DNA of 64,000 nt from Paracoccaceae bacterium (GCA_030950185.1 JAUZRU010000009.1:1-64000); one strand, 5' to 3'; numbered from the stretch's first letter, positions 1 through 9,276 are shown. Made by a program: numbers and translations. The notes: generated from the sequence alone by a model not told the origin.

Positions 1-989
1 GCCAGCGTCTGGTATTCCTTCAGCAGCGCCTTTTCCCGCACCAGCCTGATCGGATAGAACGGGATGTCGTCGGGTCCGGCCTCGCGGGAAAACTCACGAT
101 AGCAGATCGTGCTTTCGTGACTTTCCCAAGGGGCCAGATGCTTGTGTTCTGTCACGCGCGTCCATGGAACATCGAGATCGGCAAAATTCATCACCGCACA
201 GCCCTGATAATCGCCTTTGTGGATGGATACCTCGAAATCCAGCGTGCGATAAGCCAGCGGCCCAAGCCGGCAGGAAAAATACCCATCCAGCGGGCCGGAA
301 TAAAATACATGGTCATAACCGCCCGCATGTTCCCGGCTGAAACGGGTGCACAAAATGACCGTGACACGCGGATGGTCAAGGATGCGGGCAACCATTTCGG
401 TGTATCCCTCTTCGGGGATCCCCTGGAAACGGTGGTTGAAATAGTTGTCGTCATAGCCGAACCGCAACGGCAACCGCCTGAAAACACTCGCCGGCAAGCG
501 CGACGGGTCGCGCCCCCACTGCTTGCAGGTATAGCCTTGGAAAAAGGTTTCATAGATATCCCGACCAACCGAGCAAAGCGCCTGATCTTCAAAGCTGGGG
601 GGGCGGGAAACCACAGTATCATGCCTTTGTCGTGCAATGAACCGGGCGGCCTCATCCGGGCGCATCGTCTTGCCGAAAAACTGGTTTATCGTGTGCAGGT
701 TCACGGGCAGCGAATAGATCCGCCCACGGGCCGTCACCTTGACCCGGTGGACATAACGGCGGAACCGCGCAAATCGGTTGACCCAGTTCCAGACCTCGAC
801 ATCATCGGTATGAAAGATGTGGGGGCCGTATTTGTGTACCATCACACCGGTTTCGGGATCGCGTTCGGTGTGGCAATTGCCAGCCAGATGATCGCGGCTT
901 TCGACGACTGTGGCCATATGGCCGGCTTCGGCAAGCTCGCGCGCGATCACCGCCCCGGAAAGACCAGCCCCGACAACCAGCACCTGCAT
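1..989 (-). CDS. glf: UDP-galactopyranose mutase (3' end cut by window edge)
   Basis: Interconverts UDP-galactopyranose and UDP-galactofuranose using reduced FAD, supplying Galf for surface polysaccharide. The reading frame starts at ATG 989 and runs off the left edge, so about 330 residues are visible and the C-terminus is missing. The N-terminus has the Rossmann motif GAGLSG (about residues 7-12), and near residue 54 the family's YGPHIFHT motif, followed by many aromatic residues typical of Glf. It lies about 100 bases downstream of rmlA on the same strand, so it may be transcribed with the rhamnose genes. That would put Galf and rhamnose in the same glycan. Family assignment is secure; the link to one polymer is inference. 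Confidence 0.93.
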   Translation of the reverse strand, partial: MQVLVVGAGLSGAVIARELAEAGHMATVVESRDHLAGNCHTERDPETGVMVHKYGPHIFHTDDVEVWNWVNRFARFRRYVHRVKVTARGRIYSLPVNLHTINQFFGKTMRPDEAARFIARQRHDTVVSRPPSFEDQALCSVGRDIYETFFQGYTCKQWGRDPSRLPASVFRRLPLRFGYDDNYFNHRFQGIPEEGYTEMVARILDHPRVTVILCTRFSREHAGGYDHVFYSGPLDGYFSCRLGPLAYRTLDFEVSIHKGDYQGCAVMNFADLDVPWTRVTEHKHLAPWESHESTICYREFSREAGPDDIPFYPIRLVREKALLKEYQTL

Positions 990-1092
990 TGTGAACAAGC
1001 CTCCCGGTGGAAAACACGTCTATCGCCCTGACAGCACCTATTTTCCACCCGAGAGATTGCCGAAACATGAATGCCGGTCCGCCCGGCCATGC

Positions 1093-1971
1093 TTACCGCC
1101 CCTCGGCAACCCCGACCAGATACTGCCCGTATTGCGTTTTCAGATAGGGTTCTGCCTGTTTCAGCATCTGTTCGCGGGTGATCCAGCCGTTCAGAAAGGC
1201 GATTTCCTCGGGGCAGGCGATCTTGAGGTTCTGGCGTTTCTCGATCGTGCGGATGAAATCGGCAGCCTCAAGCAGGCTGTCATGGGTGCCGGTATCCAGC
1301 CACGCATATCCCCGGCCCAGCTTTTCGACATTCAGCGCGCCGCGTTCCAGATACAGGTTCAGCAGGTCGGTGATTTCCAGTTCGCCCCGCGCCGAGGGCT
1401 TGATCCCGCGGGCAAGTTCCGGTGCCTGCCCGTCAAGGAAATAGATCCCCGTCACCGCATAGGGCGATTTTGGCTGCCGGGGCTTTTCCTCGATAGACAA
1501 TACCCTGTTGCCGTCATCGAACTCGACCACGCCGTAACGCTCGGGGTCGGATACGCGATAGCCGAACACGGTGCCGCCACTTGTGCACTCGTCGGCCGCC
1601 TTTAGCCTGTCTGAAAGACCCTCACCAAAAAACACGTTGTCGCCCAGCACAAGCGCCGAGGGCGCGCCATCAAGAAACGTGTCGGCCAGCAAATAGGCCT
1701 GTGCCAGGCCCTCAGGGCGCGGTTGTTCGATATAGGCAAATTCCATACCCCACTGACGCCCATCACCCAATAATTCGCGGTATAAAGGCAAATCTCGCGG
1801 GGTCGAAATGATCACTACCTCGCGGATATGGGTCAGCATCAGCACCGACAGCGGGTAATAGACCATCGGCTTGTCGTAAAGCGGCAGCAGCTGTTTCGAC
1901 ACCATATGGGTGATCGGATACAGCCGCGTGCCCGAGCCCCCCGCCAGGATCATGCCCTTGCGATCTGTCAT
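1093..1971 (-). CDS. rmlA: Glucose-1-phosphate thymidylyltransferase
   Basis: First enzyme of dTDP-L-rhamnose synthesis: joins glucose-1-phosphate and dTTP to give dTDP-glucose. The 292-residue length is normal for RmlA. The nucleotide-binding signature GGSGTRLYP lies at residues 11-19, with QPRPEGLAQA near 83-92 and LGDNVFFG near 109-116. Its start codon overlaps the rmlD stop by four bases (ATGA), so the two are probably translationally coupled. It is the last gene of the rml set, whose order here is rmlC-rmlB-rmlD-rmlA. RmlA is usually feedback-inhibited by dTDP-rhamnose, which is family knowledge and not visible here. Confidence 0.97.
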   Translation of the reverse strand: MTDRKGMILAGGSGTRLYPITHMVSKQLLPLYDKPMVYYPLSVLMLTHIREVVIISTPRDLPLYRELLGDGRQWGMEFAYIEQPRPEGLAQAYLLADTFLDGAPSALVLGDNVFFGEGLSDRLKAADECTSGGTVFGYRVSDPERYGVVEFDDGNRVLSIEEKPRQPKSPYAVTGIYFLDGQAPELARGIKPSARGELEITDLLNLYLERGALNVEKLGRGYAWLDTGTHDSLLEAADFIRTIEKRQNLKIACPEEIAFLNGWITREQMLKQAEPYLKTQYGQYLVGVAEGR

Positions 1972-2834
1972 TCCTGCCCCTCCAGTTCCGCCAGCACGGC
2001 GCGCAGCCCCACGCGCCAGTCTGGCTGTTCAATGCCATAGGTTTCAAATATTTTGCTACAGTCCAGCACCGAATTTGCCGGCCGCTTGGCGGGCGTCGGG
2101 TACTGACTGGTCGGAATGCGGTTGATGGTTGGCGCATCACAACGCCCCTGAAAGATGGCCTCGGCGAAATCTGCCCAGCTCACGGCCGGCCGGCCCGAGA
2201 AATGGAAGATGCCCGACACCCCGCGCCCCTGGTGAAAGGCGGTCGCGATGGTCAGCAGGGCGTCGGCAATGGCCGCGGCCGGGGTCGGGCCGCCGCGCTG
2301 GTCGTCGACCACGTTCAGCGTGTCACGCTCGGCCCCCAGCCGCAGCATGGTGCGCACGAAATTGTTGCCATGGGCCGAAAACACCCAGGACGTGCGCAGG
2401 ATCACATGCGGCCCGCCAAAGGCGGCAACGCCGGTTTCGCCGCCCAGCTTGGTGCGCCCGTAAACCCCTTGCGGGTGGGGGCGGGCATCCTCGCGCCACG
2501 GCCTGGTGCCGCTGCCGTCGAAAACGTAATCGGTCGAGACGTGCAGCAGCGGGATCCCCCTTTCCGCCGCAAGTCGCGCCATTGCCGTGGGGGCGGCGGC
2601 ATTGACCTCGCGTGCGAGGGCACGTTCCTCCTCGGCGCGGTCAACGGCGGTATAGGCGGCGGCGTTGATGATGACATCGGCGTCAGAGCGCGACACATGC
2701 CCGGCACAGGCCAGCGGTTTGGTCAGGTCCGCGTTTGCGCGGTCCAGAAATGTCGCCTCGATCCCCCGAACACTGGCGGCGCGGGCCAGTTCACGCGCCA
2801 CCTGCCCCGTCTTGCCGAATACCAGAATACGCAT
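1968..2834 (-). CDS. rmlD: dTDP-4-dehydrorhamnose reductase
   Basis: Final step of the rhamnose pathway: NAD(P)H-dependent reduction of dTDP-4-dehydro-L-rhamnose to dTDP-L-rhamnose. ATG 2834 gives 288 residues and places the Rossmann loop GKTGQVA directly at residues 7-13; an upstream extension to 2921 would overlap rmlB and adds no recognisable sequence. The short-chain dehydrogenase core is intact: STDYVF at about 100-105 and the YxxxK pair Y125/K129. The start shares one base with the rmlB stop (TGATG) and the end overlaps rmlA by four bases, so translation is probably coupled along the operon. Confidence 0.96.
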   Translation of the reverse strand: MRILVFGKTGQVARELARAASVRGIEATFLDRANADLTKPLACAGHVSRSDADVIINAAAYTAVDRAEEERALAREVNAAAPTAMARLAAERGIPLLHVSTDYVFDGSGTRPWREDARPHPQGVYGRTKLGGETGVAAFGGPHVILRTSWVFSAHGNNFVRTMLRLGAERDTLNVVDDQRGGPTPAAAIADALLTIATAFHQGRGVSGIFHFSGRPAVSWADFAEAIFQGRCDAPTINRIPTSQYPTPAKRPANSVLDCSKIFETYGIEQPDWRVGLRAVLAELEGQE

Positions 2835-3876
2835 CAAGCACCCCCCGCCAGGCCAAGGCGTTCCTGCCGGTGCCCGCGGGCCTGTATTTCCTGCCACCAG
2901 TCGCGGTTGTCCAGATACCACCGCACAGTGCGGCGCAACCCTTCATCCAGCGTGACCGAGGGCTCCCAACCCAGTTCGCGCCTGATCTTGCTGGCGTCGA
3001 TCGCATAGCGCAGATCGTGGCCGGGGCGGTCGGCGACAAAGGTGATCAGACGGCCATGAGGTGCGCCGTCGGGCAGTTCCTGATCCAGGATCGCACAGAT
3101 CCGGCGCACAAGGTCGATATTGGTCGCCTCGGCATTGCCGCCGATATTGTAGGTTTCTCCCACCTGCCCCTTTTCCACGACCAGCAGCAGGGCACGGGCG
3201 TGATCCTCGACAAACAGCCAGTCGCGCACATTGATGCCCTGCCCGTAAACCGGGATATCGCGCCCCGCCAGCGCGTTCAGGATCACGACCGGGATCAGCT
3301 TTTCTGGAAAATGATACGGGCCGTAATTGTTGGAACAGTTCGTCACCAGAACCGGCAGGCCATAGGTCTCGCCCCAGGCGCGCACCAGATGGTCGCTGGC
3401 CGCCTTGGAGGCCGAATAGGGCGAGTTGGGCGCATAGGGCGTTTCCTCGGTGAACAGGCCGGTTTCGCCGAGGCTGCCATACACCTCGTCGGTCGAGATA
3501 TGGTGAAACCTGAACCCCCGTGGCCGCCCGGCAGCCTGCCACCAGGCGCGCGCGGACTCGAGCAGGGTATAGGTACCGTCCACATTGGTGCGGATGAAAT
3601 CGCCGGGCCCGTCGATGGAACGGTCAACATGGCTTTCGGCCGCCAGATGCATCACCGCATCGGGTTGATGCTGCGCAAATACCCGGTCCAGCGCCGCGCG
3701 ATCGCAGATATCGACCCGCTCGAACGCATAGGCCGGGCTGTCGGCCACCGGCGCCACATTGGAAAGCGAGGCCGCATAGGTCAGTTTGTCGAGATTGACC
3801 ACCTCATGGCCGTCGGCAATCGCCTGCCGCACCACGGCCGAGCCAATGAACCCCGCGCCGCCTGTGACCAGTATCT

Positions 3877-3880
<4 letters not shown>
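2834..3880 (-). CDS. rmlB: dTDP-glucose 4,6-dehydratase
   Basis: Second step of dTDP-rhamnose synthesis: NAD-dependent dehydration of dTDP-glucose to dTDP-4-keto-6-deoxyglucose. ATG 3880 gives 348 residues, normal for RmlB, and overlaps the rmlC stop by four bases. Visible features are the NAD-binding motif GGAGFIGS at 7-14, the catalytic Asp-Glu pair in TDEVYG (about 131-132), and Tyr155/Lys159 in YSASK. All catalytic groups are present. A longer frame to 3913 exists, but its first 11 residues lie inside rmlC and have no family match. Confidence 0.97.
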
Positions 3881-4440
<560 letters not shown>

Positions 4441-4544
4441 TTCCTGCCCTCGCAACTTCACCGGCCCTTGCCCGGCCTCATCAAATGCACCGAACTTCAA
4501 TCAATTCGTCAATGAAACCAACCTGCCGATAGAAAAATCTTTCC

Positions 4545-5057
4545 CTACTCGTCCTTCGCGTCAAAATCATATCGAAAAGTGCACCGTGGCGCACCCCCCA
4601 GAATGGTCTGATCGCGGGTCAATCTTGCCTTGGAATTGAACCCCTCGATAAACGCGCCATCACGGGCGCATGACAGGGTTTTGCCCAGCTCGGCAATGCC
4701 CAGCGCATGATAGGTTTCCGCATATCGGCAGCGGATGACATCGAAATCCAGCCTTTTGTCATCATGATGCAGGATCTCGATTTCCAGCGCGTCGTCGCGG
4801 GTCCAGAATTGCAGGGTTTCCAGAAACGCCGCCCCGTCATCGCCATATTCGGCGGCCAGCGCGGCGCCCTGTTCGCGAGCAAGCTTCTCGATCGTCTGGC
4901 GCAGGATTTCGTGGACCGCATCGCGGCCAAAAGCCCTGGCCATGGCCTCGATGACCGGGGCAAGGATACGCGCCTCGACCTCGCGTCTGGTCAGCACGCC
5001 GATGCGCTGGTTCAGATCATCCGCCGCGGTGGACCTGCCTTTTTCCTGGTCACTCAT
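4545..5057 (-). CDS. ATC hydrolase-like protein (L-2-amino-thiazoline-4-carboxylate hydrolase family)
   Basis: A 170-residue soluble protein whose C-terminal half resembles the family named for L-2-amino-thiazoline-4-carboxylic acid hydrolase: conserved pieces are [10 protein letters not shown] near 114-123, [10 protein letters not shown] near 125-134, and a late Cys followed by an F-N pattern. Characterised members of the wider family act in cysteine synthesis from thiazolines, but most are uncharacterised and the substrate here is unknown. There is no signal peptide or membrane segment. It lies upstream of rmlC on the same strand with no obvious functional tie. Confidence 0.7.
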   Translation of the reverse strand: MSDQEKGRSTAADDLNQRIGVLTRREVEARILAPVIEAMARAFGRDAVHEILRQTIEKLAREQGAALAAEYGDDGAAFLETLQFWTRDDALEIEILHHDDKRLDFDVIRCRYAETYHALGIAELGKTLSCARDGAFIEGFNSKARLTRDQTILGGAPRCTFRYDFDAKDE

Positions 5058-5152
5058 CTCGCCCTTGCCTTTGCATGCCTGTCCGGGTGTCGATTTTCTG
5101 CGCGACCTTCATAGCGTATTTTCGGAGGCATGACCATTTCCAGAGAGACCAT

Positions 5153-5809
5153 TCAGAACGGACAGTGGCTGACAAAGCGCATCCTCTGCCCGCCTTCGGG
5201 GTGGTACAGTTCCAGCACCTCGGCATGCAAGGCCAGCCGGTCGCGGGCCGCCAGAGCCGCGCCCGAGGCATAGAACCGGTCGCCCATAATCGGGTGGCCA
5301 AGCGCGCGCATATGCACCCGCAGCTGATGGCTGCGCCCCGTATGGGGAAACAGGTGCAGCCGGGTCCAGCCATCATGGCGCGAGACCACCCGCCAGCGGG
5401 TCAGCGCATGTCTGCCCCGTTCGTGACAGACCATCTGCAAGGGGCGGTTGGGCCAGTCGGTGATCAGCGGCAGATCGACCTCGCCCTTGTCCCCATCTAC
5501 CTGCCCCCAGACATCGGCGACATAGGTCTTGGCGACATGGCGCCGCTCGAACTGCAAGCCCAGATGACGCTGTGATGCGCGGTTCATCGCGAATACCATG
5601 ATGCCGGATGTGTCCATGTCCAGCCGATGCACCAGCAAGGCCGGCGGGTGCGCTGTCTTGACCCGGCTTTCAAGACAGTCGGCATGTTCGGCTGCCTTGC
5701 CGGGCACCGACAGCAGGCCGGCGGGCTTGTTCACCAGCAACAGAGCGCTGTCCACATGGATCACGTCCAGCGGGGTATCCGGTGGCGCATAGGTGAAGGC
5801 CCCGATCAT
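5153..5809 (-). CDS. rluA: RNA pseudouridine synthase, RluA type
   Basis: Isomerises uridine to pseudouridine in RNA. E. coli RluA modifies 23S U746 and tRNA U32. The 218-residue length matches RluA and not the longer RluC/RluD, and there is no S4 domain. The signature HRLDMDTSG at 61-69 contains catalytic Asp64, VNKPAGLLSVPG precedes it at about 26-37, and RSHQLRVHM follows in the C-terminal half. The phrase LPLITDWPNRP closely parallels RluA. The start ATG overlaps the stop of the downstream-coordinate GFA gene by four bases, so the two are probably co-translated. Confidence 0.92.
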   Translation of the reverse strand: MIGAFTYAPPDTPLDVIHVDSALLLVNKPAGLLSVPGKAAEHADCLESRVKTAHPPALLVHRLDMDTSGIMVFAMNRASQRHLGLQFERRHVAKTYVADVWGQVDGDKGEVDLPLITDWPNRPLQMVCHERGRHALTRWRVVSRHDGWTRLHLFPHTGRSHQLRVHMRALGHPIMGDRFYASGAALAARDRLALHAEVLELYHPEGGQRMRFVSHCPF

Positions 5810-6219
5810 GGGGGCCCTCCCTTCCCATCTTCCGGCCCGCTGCCGGGATAGCGCGGCATCCCCTTGGGAATATCGTAATATGTTCCCTTTTCCGCGACGA
5901 ATATGTGATGGCTGGTCGTCAGGCCCCCGGCGTCATCCAGCGTACCGCTGCCGATCGAGATACTGTCGCGCTCCTCATTGTCCCAGAGCAGGGTCGATCT
6001 GCAGATGCCGCAGAATCCGCGCCGCACATGGGGGCTGCTGCGATACCATTTCAGGGCGCGCTCCGACACCAGTTTCAGCGCCGCCCTGGGCACGGCAGTG
6101 GCCGACCAGTAATGCCCGCTGATCTTGCGGCATTGCGCGCAGTGGCAGGCAACCGAGGGCCGCAAGGGGGCGTGCAGTTCGTAACTTGCCGCGCCGCATG
6201 CGCATGATCCGCTATACAT
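5806..6219 (-). CDS. GFA family zinc protein
   Basis: A 137-residue protein of the GFA/CENP-V family, which binds zinc through clustered cysteines. Visible ligand candidates are C6 and C8 in CACG, the C25-H26-C27-C30 cluster, and C70/C73 in CGIC. The family is named for glutathione-dependent formaldehyde-activating enzyme, but most members have no proven activity, so formaldehyde chemistry should not be assumed. It is the first gene of a pair with rluA, overlapping it by four bases. The C-terminus is rich in Gly, Pro and acidic residues. Confidence 0.85.
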   Translation of the reverse strand: MYSGSCACGAASYELHAPLRPSVACHCAQCRKISGHYWSATAVPRAALKLVSERALKWYRSSPHVRRGFCGICRSTLLWDNEERDSISIGSGTLDDAGGLTTSHHIFVAEKGTYYDIPKGMPRYPGSGPEDGKGGPP

Positions 6220-6341
6220 TTTTCCACCCCATGTTGATTCGCCGGCCCGGTCGTGCGGTGCAAGAATGTCATTTCGGGCCGATCCCCGCAGCCTGAAATC
6301 GGGCAGTCACGGGGATGATCCCGCTCTTTTGGCCTGAAAAC

Positions 6342-6359
6342 CGCCTGAACTGAGGTTCA
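6342..6359 (+). promoter_or_regulatory. Inverted repeat upstream of module A
   Basis: TGAACTGAGGTTCA (6346-6359) is a perfect 5-4-5 inverted repeat about 110 bases before the module A start codon. The segment CGCCTGAACTGAGGTT (6342-6357) resembles CGCCTAAACCTGAGATT upstream of module B (59676-59692, minus strand) in the same orientation relative to its gene. Symmetry and conservation suggest an operator, perhaps for the LuxR-type proteins of the modules. This is inference from two sites only. Confidence 0.4.
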
Positions 6360-6467
6360 AATGGGCATTTCAAACCCTGGGCGCATTTCCTTTTGCACAT
6401 CCACGCCCTTACTGCATCTCATGCGATGGCCCATATTGGCCGCAAGTCGAGACGAGGAGATACGACA

Positions 6468-6944
6468 ATGAATGTCAGATCCGTTGTGATGGCCGGGCTG
6501 GTTGCCTCGACCATGATGGCCGGGGGGGCATTCGCCCAGACCGGCAACAAGATGATTGACGAGATGATCGCCCAGCTGCGCAGCCAGGGCTATACCCAGT
6601 TCCAGGTGGGCCGTACGTTTTTCGGCCGCATCCGCATTGACGCGCTGTCGAAAACCGGTGCGCGCGAGGTAATCATGAACCGCTATACCGGCGAAGTCCT
6701 GCGCGATGCCGACATGAGCGCCCACCGGGCAGAGATGCTGGCCGAAATGGCAAAGAACCATGAAGGCGTGATCGGCGGTATGAGCGGTTCTGGAAACATG
6801 GGTGGCTCTGGCAACGGCATGGGCGGCGGTGCCGGTGGTGGTATGGGCGGCGGTGCCGGCGGTGGCATGGGCGGCGGTGCCGGTGGATCCGGCGGTGGCA
6901 TGGGTGGCGGTGCCGGCGGTTCGGGCCATGGCATGGGTGGTTGA
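6468..6944 (+). CDS. Secreted PepSY-like protein with glycine-methionine-rich tail (module A, gene 1)
   Basis: A 158-residue exported protein. ATG 6468 is preceded by GAGGAGA and begins a clear signal peptide (1-23, AFA before the cut). Residues 24-80 form a compact domain with SQGY, GRTFFGR and YTGEVLRD, like a PepSY-type periplasmic domain. Residues from about 98 to the end are almost all Gly with Met, Ala and Ser. The domain is clearly homologous to the protein at 58912-59409, but the tails are unrelated in composition. A membrane LuxR protein follows 99 bases downstream, the same arrangement as the second copy. Function unknown; periplasmic sensing or cell-surface structure are both possible. 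Confidence 0.82.
   Translation: MNVRSVVMAGLVASTMMAGGAFAQTGNKMIDEMIAQLRSQGYTQFQVGRTFFGRIRIDALSKTGAREVIMNRYTGEVLRDADMSAHRAEMLAEMAKNHEGVIGGMSGSGNMGGSGNGMGGGAGGGMGGGAGGGMGGGAGGSGGGMGGGAGGSGHGMGG
6819..6944 (+). repeat. Coding tandem repeat for Met-Gly-Gly-Gly-Ala-Gly units
   Basis: Four in-frame copies of a unit beginning ATGGGCGGCGGTGCCGG, starting at 6819, 6843, 6867 and 6900 (24, 24, 33 and 33 bases), then a partial copy at 6933. Copies differ by synonymous changes and by an 8- versus 11-codon length. The repeat encodes the glycine-rich tail and is a likely site of length variation by slippage. Confidence 0.85.
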
Positions 6945-7043
6945 GCAGCCACTCTGCTGTTGACAACCACCGTGCCCCGGAATGACGGTCATGACAGCCA
7001 GCATTCCGCCTGATCCCTGCCAGCCTGTTACGGAGGAATCCAA

Positions 7044-7547
7044 ATGAAGCTTGCCGCGGCCTTTCGCATCGACAGGATGATCCTGCTTGTCATCATCCTG
7101 CTTCAAGTGGGTTTCTCGGCCTTCTACATCCTCGATTTCGTCCTGGATGTATTCGGTTTTCGCACGGTTCCCATGAGCTGGGAATATTACGAGGTCGTGC
7201 AGGGCGCGACCATTGTCGGCTTGGTGCTGGGCGTGGTGCTGAGCATCGTGATGCTGGTCAACATGCTGCGGCGCCAGAACGAGGTGCGCTCGACCATGCT
7301 GGCGGCCTCGGGGGCGTTTCACGAGCTGATGCAGCTGAGGTTCGACGAATGGGGCCTGTCGCCTTCGGAACGCGACGTGGCCACCTTTACCATCAAGGGC
7401 CTGTCCAATGACGAAATCGCCACCATCCGGGGCAAGAGCGTCGGCACGATCAAGTCGCAATGCAACGCGATCTTTCGCAAGGCAGGCGTCAGCGGGCGCG
7501 CGCAGCTGGTCAGCCTGTTCATCGAGGATCTGACCTCGGCCACCTGA
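7044..7547 (+). CDS. Two-helix membrane protein with cytoplasmic LuxR-type HTH (module A, gene 2)
   Basis: A 167-residue protein: two predicted transmembrane helices (about 12-31 and 54-74), a short linker containing AASGAFHEL, and a LuxR/GerE helix-turn-helix at about 105-158 (SPSERDVA, KGLSNDEIA, GTIKSQCNAIFRKAGV). It has no receiver or autoinducer domain, so it looks like a membrane-anchored transcription regulator. ATG 7044 has a strong GGAGG. It is paralogous over its whole length to 58206-58745, including the segment between the helices (P-x-x-WEY). The secreted protein just upstream is the obvious candidate partner. What it senses and regulates is unknown. Confidence 0.88.
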   Translation: MKLAAAFRIDRMILLVIILLQVGFSAFYILDFVLDVFGFRTVPMSWEYYEVVQGATIVGLVLGVVLSIVMLVNMLRRQNEVRSTMLAASGAFHELMQLRFDEWGLSPSERDVATFTIKGLSNDEIATIRGKSVGTIKSQCNAIFRKAGVSGRAQLVSLFIEDLTSAT

Positions 7548-7622
7548 CATCATTGCCGTCAGCAGTGACTCGACTCTTTCCATTCCCTTTCGTAAAAACA
7601 GAACGAACAGGGAACATCAATC

Positions 7623-9260
7623 ATGCCGCGCAACCGTCGAATCCTGTCGCTCTGGTTTCCACGACTGGCCGCCGAACGGGCGATGCGGCTGGGGTGCGGC
7701 GTGATCGACGGCCCCTTTGCCGTGGTCGCGACAACCGGCAGCCGACAGACACTTGCCAGCCTGAATACCGAAGCCGAGGCACAGGGCCTGTTTGCCGGCC
7801 AGGCCCTGCGCGATGCGCTGGCCTGCTGCCCCGGCCTGGCCACACAACCCGCCGACCCCGTTGCCGAGGTCGGCTTTCTTGAGCGCATCGCGCGCTGGGC
7901 GGGAAAGTTTACCCCCCTTGTCGCCCTTGATACACCCGATGCCCTGATGCTGGATATTTCAGGCTGCGCACATCTGTTCGGCGGCGAAGAGGGGCTGGCC
8001 ACGACCCTGCGCGACAACTGCGCCGCGCTGGGGCTGAGCGCGCGCATCGGGCTTGCCGACACTCCCGGCGCGGCCTGGGCGCTGGCCCGTTTCGCCGGAC
8101 GCGCGCCCCGGGCATGGCACAGCGGCGACCGTATCAGGCAAGAGGCCCGGGCCACGCGGTCGCGGGCGCAAGCCCGGCCGAACAGACCCGCCCCTGTCGA
8201 TACCACCGCGCCCCCCGCCATCGCCCCGCCGGGGCAGATGCGCAGCGCCCTTGCCCGCCTGCCGGTCGAGGCCCTGCGTCTGCCACCCGATGCGGTGGCC
8301 GGGCTGACACGGCTGGGCATCCGCCATATCGGGGATCTGGCCGGCCTGCCCCGGGCCTCGGTCGCGCGGCGTTTCGGGCGCGACGTGGTGCTGCGGCTGG
8401 ACCAGGCCCTTGGCGTCACCCCCGAACCGATCGGCCCGCTGCCCCCCGAAACCCGTTTTGCCGTTCGCCTGACATTGCCCGACCCGATCGGGCTCGACGC
8501 CGACATCATGGCCGCGATCGACCGGCTGCTGCCTGCCCTTTGCGGCAAGCTGGCCCGCCACGGCCGCGGCGCGCGCCAGATCCGGCTGGAGTTTCACCGC
8601 ACCGACCGCACGCGCCAGAATATCGCGATCGGCCTTGCGCGCGCCATGCGCGCGCCCGACAACATCCGCCCGTTGATCCTGCTGAAGCTCACGGAACTGG
8701 ACGCCGGTTTCGGCATCGACATGATCCGCCTCATGGCCAGCGCGACCGAACCCCTGCATGACCACCAGCATGCCGGCCATGCCGAGGCCCGCGCCGCCGT
8801 CAGCCAACGCCTTTCCGGCAAAACGGCGCTGAATGACCTGATTTCACGTCTGGGCGCGCGCATCGGGCTTGAGGCCATCACCCGTCTGCACCCGGCCGAC
8901 AGCCATATCCCGGAAAAGACCGCAACCGTCATGGGCGCCGCATGGAGCGCCCCCGCCCCCGACTGGCCCCTGCCCCCGACCCCGCGACCGCTGGTCCTGT
9001 TTGCCCCTGAAATCGTCATGGCGCCGGAAACGTCCGACCTTCCGCTGACCTTTCGCTGGCGACGGCGCAATTTCACCGTCGCAGGCACCACCGGCCCCGA
9101 ACGCATCGCCCCCGAATGGTGGCTGAATGATCCGGCCTGGCGGTCGGGCATCCGTGACTATTGGCAGGTGGCCACATCCGAAGGGCCTCGGCTATGGCTG
9201 TTCCGCGCCCATGGGGGGCTGATGTCAGGGGGATGGTTCTGTCACGGGGTGTTCGACTGA
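7623..9260 (+). CDS. imuB: ImuB-like Y-family polymerase homologue
   Basis: A 545-residue protein of the DinB/UmuC superfamily whose N-terminus (LWFPRLAAERA) and C-terminal region match ImuB, the non-catalytic adaptor of the ImuA-ImuB-DnaE2 mutasome in damage-induced mutagenesis. The polymerase active-site acidic residues of true Y-family enzymes are not evident, as expected for ImuB. The helix-hairpin-helix-like segment GLTRLGIRHIGDLAGL lies near 223-238. Unusually, no imuA precedes it and no dnaE2 follows: upstream is module A and downstream the convergent yaaA gene. The partners may lie elsewhere in the genome. Confidence 0.83.
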   Translation: MPRNRRILSLWFPRLAAERAMRLGCGVIDGPFAVVATTGSRQTLASLNTEAEAQGLFAGQALRDALACCPGLATQPADPVAEVGFLERIARWAGKFTPLVALDTPDALMLDISGCAHLFGGEEGLATTLRDNCAALGLSARIGLADTPGAAWALARFAGRAPRAWHSGDRIRQEARATRSRAQARPNRPAPVDTTAPPAIAPPGQMRSALARLPVEALRLPPDAVAGLTRLGIRHIGDLAGLPRASVARRFGRDVVLRLDQALGVTPEPIGPLPPETRFAVRLTLPDPIGLDADIMAAIDRLLPALCGKLARHGRGARQIRLEFHRTDRTRQNIAIGLARAMRAPDNIRPLILLKLTELDAGFGIDMIRLMASATEPLHDHQHAGHAEARAAVSQRLSGKTALNDLISRLGARIGLEAITRLHPADSHIPEKTATVMGAAWSAPAPDWPLPPTPRPLVLFAPEIVMAPETSDLPLTFRWRRRNFTVAGTTGPERIAPEWWLNDPAWRSGIRDYWQVATSEGPRLWLFRAHGGLMSGGWFCHGVFD

Positions 9261-9276
9261 ACAGGAAACGGCCCCG

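Noticed and set aside
6819-6944. Short regular repeats considered as a CRISPR array
   Set aside because: Repeat units are contiguous, coding and without spacers; no cas genes are present.
6673-6970. Proline- and arginine-rich minus-strand frames over the glycine-rich gene
   Set aside because: They are reverse readings of the Gly/Met repeat; the plus strand has signal peptide, ribosome site and a homologue.
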